Source: Leptobrachium leishanense (taxonomy: Eukaryota > Chordata > Amphibia > Anura > Megophryidae). From it: a stretch of DNA of 64,000 nt. The DNA is taken from the NCBI GenBank assembly GCA_009667805.1, contig CM019069.1, positions 93,097,204 to 93,161,203 on the forward strand, written 5' to 3'. A model generated the notes under the pieces. The model was given only the letters and a program-made list of their open reading frames with translations. It did not search any database and had not been told where the DNA came from. Positions 60,126 to 64,000 of the stretch are shown piece after piece (position 1 is the first letter of the stretch; each line of letters starts with the position of its first letter). Made by a program: the position numbers and the translations under genes.

Positions 60126-62158
60126 GTGGTACAGATCATTCCGGCGTCTCCCCATGCTTTCCCTGTGAGGGTGACGTACAAATCGATTGACGGGGAACGT
60201 GCAGGAGCTGGATGGTTTGACGTCGCACTCCCTGGCTGATGATTAAGGGGCGGATGATGTGCAGAGAGATAAATCCCTGCAATGGCTGCGGGACGAGAGG
60301 CTCCCCCCTGTTCCGTAGGTGAGTGCGCTCATCCCTTCATGCTGTTTCCGATTGTGTCATGGAAGTCGGGTCACTGTTGGGTGGTTTCACACAGAGTGGT
60401 ACACTCACCCGCCAACTTGTCATGCTGTGTGCCCAGGGCTGGCCCCTCTATGGCAGGCACATACCTGGTGGCTGGACCCTGGCCCAGCCGGAGGAGAGAC
60501 GAGCAGCCTGCTGCAGCCCGAGGATCCGCCCAAATTTTTGCACTGCCGCCGCAGCACTATCTTCTTTGGAGGCCGGCGCATGGGACGCTGAGCAGTTACT
60601 GATGCCGGAAGAACGCACCCACACACATGTGTCCAGCCATGCAGGAATGGAAGCGCGAGATTAAGACGCGTGTGTGTGGGCGTAGTCAGCCGGCGTCAGT
60701 CACTGCTCAGCTTCCCATGTGCCGGCCTCCAAAGAATATAGTGCTGCGGCGGCACCGCAAACATTGGGCGGATCCTTAGTCACTGCTCCCATGCGCCGGC
60801 CTCCAAATAAGATAGTGCAGCGGTGCAAAAATTTGCCACTCCCAGCGGCCCCAAGATATTTGCCGCTCGGAGCAGCGGCTCCACACTGCTCCATCATCTG
60901 GCCGGCCCTGGTGCTACTCTCAGCTGATCCCTCTTGACCTTTCTGCCGCCTATGGTGCAGTTGACCACTCGCTCCTCCTTCAAACCCTTAGTGATATAGG
61001 CCTTCAAGGTACTCTTCTTCCGTGGTTCTCTTCCTACCTGTCCCAATGATCGTTTAGTGTCTCATTTTCTTGTAGTACCTCCTCCCGGCAGCCTGTCTCT
61101 GTTGAGTTGCCCCAAAGTTCAGTACTGGACCCTCTTCTTTTTTCAATATACCCTGCCTCTCTAGGCAAACTGATCAGCTCCTTTGGCTTCCAGTACCACT
61201 TATATGTTGATGAACCTCAAATATGTCTCTCCTCCCCTGATCTCTCTCCTGCTCTCCTGGATCGAGTAACTGACTTTCTCTCTGCCATCTCGTATTGGAT
61301 GTCTTCCCGCTTCCTTAAACTCAGCCTTGCTAAAAATGAAATTCTCTTTTAGCAAGAAAAACCCAATGCCACCTATCTCTCTATGAGTAAATGGAACGCT
61401 CATTAGCCTGACTCCTCAAGCTCGTTGCCTTGGTGTCACTTTCGATTCTGACCGAACATTCTCTCTGCACATCCAAACAGTGACAAAATCCTGTTACTAT
61501 CAACTCAAGAACATTGACTGTGTCAGTCCTTTTCTGATGCAAGACACCGCAAAGGTGCTGGTGCTTGTCATTTCGCAACTTGATTACTGCAACTAGCTCC
61601 TTATTGGCCTCCCCAACGCCCGCATTGCCCCTTTGCAATCTGTAATGAATACAGGTGCCAGACACAACTCGCTCTACCTCCCTTCTCTGCTGGTCCCTCC
61701 ATTGGCTGCCTGTACATTTCAGGATACAGTCTAAAATACTCTCTCACTATCTCGCCACCAAGATGTCTCAAGGGGAGCTCCGGTCCTGTGGAATGATTTT
61801 CCTCACCCTATCAAAAGCTCCCATGATCTTCAGGCCTTCAAGAAATCCCTCAAAACCCATCTCTTCAGATTAGCGTACTACATCACTGATGAAACTCTAC
61901 TCCCCTACTTACATAATTTAAGCCCCTTCCACTGTCCCATCAATTCCCGAACCACTGACACTAATGATCTGGACACCCAGTAAACTCCCCTGGTCTTCCT
62001 CAAACCCAATCCCTCTAGACTGTAAGCTCCTATGAGCAGGGCCCTCTACACCCCTTGTTTCCATCCTATGTCCATCTATCTGTATCTTCTTCCCTTTGGT
62101 TATTGTAAAGCGGTGCAGAAACTGTTGGCGCTATATAAATAAATAATAATAATAATAA

Positions 62159-63056
62159 AATAAGGTCTGGTATGAATGGGGATTTTGCTTTGAAAATTGG
62201 CTTTTAAAAATTTTATTAATTCAATTTGTTTAGTTATTTATTTACTAATATATGTATTTAGTTTTAAGAATTAAACCAATATTTTTTTATTTTTTGGAGC
62301 TAATTGTGTTATTGTATTACGTTTAGAAATTATGACTTGCCCTGCATTGATTGGAGATTGATTGGGTTTTAATGAGTGCTCCATATTCACCATATGGAAT
62401 ACCAATTTGTGACAAAGAAAATGTATTTAATTGCGTGAAATCAGTGCTGAAGTACATTTACAGTGTACATAATTTCATAAAATGTAAAAAGATTTTGGCA
62501 TATGCCCAAAAACTATTTTATAATTGTGCTGCCTGCCACCAATCTGGGAGGTTGGGCCAATCTAACCATCACATACAATATTTAACATGTATGCCAAATA
62601 ATAAGTGATGCCCTTGGAATTTATCCCCTCTAGTCCAGAAGAAAAAAGAAAATACAAACATTAGTCACTGGCAAATACAGTTTTATGTTGCAGTTAGAAT
62701 TTTGTAGTTTACAATGTATTATTTTTCGCATACTATACAATGGTTGTCCCAGAGGATGTCAGAATTCCGCCACGAATGGCAGCTTGATCATGGAGCTCTG
62801 GACCTGGAGAATACAAGAGGGCACATAGCAGACCTCAGTCGACATGCAGCAGCGATCATGTGCCAGAGGAGGCAACACACTTCTTCCCACACCCAAGAGC
62901 ATTAGTTGGGGGAGCCAAGTTCTCCGCCGATGAGACAATATTTAAGCAGAACTCCTGTGTGCACCAGACAAGATGACAGTGGTCACAATGATGGCCACAG
63001 GAGACTCCCCATCACAGTGCTGTTTGAAACATTCGAAAACTCTGTAGTACTTCTGT
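62159..63056. other. Gene-free stretch
   Basis: No gene or repeat boundary is recognised. Short frames at 62351 and 62714 lack known motifs. Confidence 0.35.
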
Positions 63057-64000
63057 AGCGCTCACTCCCGGAGGAGCCGCTGAAATTTAACCACTGGTCA
63101 GTCTCCCCGCACTAGGGAATAAATATACTCCGGCACCATTGTGGATTTCATAAATTATATAGTTTACTAGAATGAATGGCATATAATAGATGACACGGTG
63201 TTCGTAGATATATTTACAGTATTTTGTATTTCGGGAAACGCGCAGCGGAAAAGAAATACGAGGCTTCGTATTTCGGGAAAACGCGCATCGGAACAGAAAA
63301 TATAATGCTTCGTAATTCGAGAGACGCGCAGCGGAAACAGAAAAATACAATGCTTCGTAATTCGAGAAACGCGTATCGGAAACAGAAAAATACAATGCTT
63401 CGTAATTCGAGAAACGCGTATCGGAAAAAGAAATAAGAAACGAATCTTTAATCCCTTCGGAGGTTAGGAAGTGAGTCCCGCACAGGTTAAGTCCCGGAAT
63501 GTAAATGTGTGTGTGTACTGTGGTACCCGGGTACTATTCAACTGGCTAGTGAATTGCTTAAAAGGTGTCTTTGACTAGTCAAGTTGGGGCCCTGTGGGTT
63601 TTAGAAACAACAGCCGCCTGCTTTCGTTAATCACAAACGGCCTTGGAGGCCTCTCACCCATCCGCCAGATTCTTAAGGCTCTGCTGACCCAGGACGTCTC
63701 TCCACTGGATTTTGCCTGGGGTGCCGGCTACTGGATCCGTTGTCTGGCTTTCTCTGCTCCGGCCGTGACTTGTCCAGCTTACCGCCTGCTCTCCCAATCT
63801 GATAGACCTGCGGTACGCCTAACTCCGGGTCCTCCGGCTTCTTTAATAGCAGCTTGGGTAAGATAGTGGATCGTTCGGTCTCCCTCTTCTCTGGCTGGAC
63901 AACCCGATCTGGAACTCTGATGAACTCGGAACTCGGTTGAATTCAAAGAACCCCAGTGGACAGATGAACGCAGCTTCCTCTTTGTCTTCGGGATGCATTG
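63057..64000 (-). mobile_element. Second copy of the LTR-like unit, cut by the window end
   Basis: It is the inverse of about 43000-43851. Homology begins exactly at TGTAGCGC (63055-63062), which on the minus strand gives an LTR-style end GCGCTACA. Five tandem copies of a motif with ACGCG and TTCGTAATTCGAG (63230-63430) correspond to two copies in the first unit (43605-43685). Confidence 0.65.
63230..63432. repeat. Tandem repeat within the LTR-like unit, about 40-bp unit, five copies
   Basis: Units contain CGTAATTCGAGAAACGCG followed by CGGAAACAGAAAAA. CpG sites are well preserved compared with the surroundings. Confidence 0.85.

Larger units (their letters stand above)
57925..60910. mobile_element. 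hAT-like element (CAGGGCCGGCC ends) with hairpins and minisatellites, 2986 bp
   Basis: The ends are CAGGGCCGGCC and its inverse, flanked by an exact 8-bp duplication GTGCTACT (57917-57924 and 60911-60918). The LINE reading frame resumes across the site. The element has no transposase and is mostly repeats: a 31-bp minisatellite arm, a hairpin cluster, a 19-bp minisatellite, and an inverse 31-bp arm. The 431- and 547-codon frames within are repeat artefacts. Confidence 0.9.
57795..62158 (+). mobile_element. L2-like LINE, decayed, split by a hAT element
   Basis: 57795-57924 encodes the start of reverse transcriptase ([18 protein letters not shown]). After the 3-kb hAT it resumes at 60919 (LIPLDLSAAYGAVDHSLLLQ), with [17 protein letters not shown] at about 61128 and a degenerate YVDE where YADD is expected at about 61207. 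Several stops follow. The 3' end has GGCGCTATATAAATAAATAA and an ATAA microsatellite, typical of L2/CR1-like tails. Confidence 0.85.

Noticed and set aside
58512..60155. Very long minus-strand frames (547 and 431 codons) and matching plus-strand frames
   Set aside because: They run through the 19-bp minisatellite, which lacks stops in most frames on both strands. No non-repeat domain is present.

Overview
The window looks like intergenic DNA from a vertebrate, most likely a frog (Anura). It contains a near-canonical vertebrate histone H4 reading frame and remnants of CR1, L2-like and L1-like LINEs, Penelope, chromodomain Ty3/gypsy, Tc1, and many hAT, piggyBac-like and Harbinger-like elements. 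I see no ordinary host gene with exons, no tRNA or rRNA gene that I can defend, and no CRISPR array. The species call is inference from repeat families I associate with anuran genomes.

Layout. 1-3.9 kb: a broken BED-finger hAT transposase (minus strand), interrupted by a second hAT-like element that itself holds a histone H4 copy fused to a CR1 LINE tail. 4.3-5.05 kb: minisatellite and a hAT end. 5.05-7.8 kb: a decayed LINE with piggyBac-like and Harbinger-like insertions. 7.95-12.98 kb: one 1.1-kb piggyBac-like element split by two copies of the same hAT family (family 'TAGGGATGAGC'). 13.2-15.6 kb: a third copy of that hAT family. 15.8-16.9 kb: another hAT carrying a minisatellite. 17.4-19.0 kb: a Tc1 transposon with an open 345-residue transposase and long inverted repeats. 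19-22.2 kb: no recognisable features. 22.2-23.3 kb: an uninterrupted piggyBac-like copy. 23.6-36.2 kb: a fourth copy of the hAT family, swollen to 12.6 kb by four later insertions: a Ty3/gypsy provirus, a solo LTR, an ORF1-only L1-type element and a different hAT. 37.6-41 kb: small DNA elements. 41.3-44.5 kb: a polypyrimidine array split by an LTR-like unit. 44.6-48.3 kb: LINE tails, a Harbinger MITE and a CpG-rich MITE. 50.8-53.4 kb: a fifth copy of the hAT family that includes transposase sequence, interrupted by a solo LTR. 54.5-57 kb: minisatellite, hairpins and a Penelope element. 57.8-62.2 kb: an L2-like LINE split by a 3-kb hAT full of hairpins and a 19-bp minisatellite. 63-64 kb: a second copy of the LTR unit.

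Most calls rest on target-site duplications read directly at both ends: 8 bp for hAT, TTAA for piggyBac-like, TAA for Harbinger-like, TA for Tc1, 5 bp for LTR elements and 17 bp for the L1-type element. The nesting gives a relative order of insertion. The two most interesting items are the H4-CR1 chimeric retrocopy, which has matching flanking repeats, and the gypsy provirus, whose predicted RNA 5' end is complementary to the site just inside its own 5' LTR, the arrangement known from Tf1/sushi self-priming. No database search was possible. Family names rest on motifs, terminal sequences and duplication lengths.
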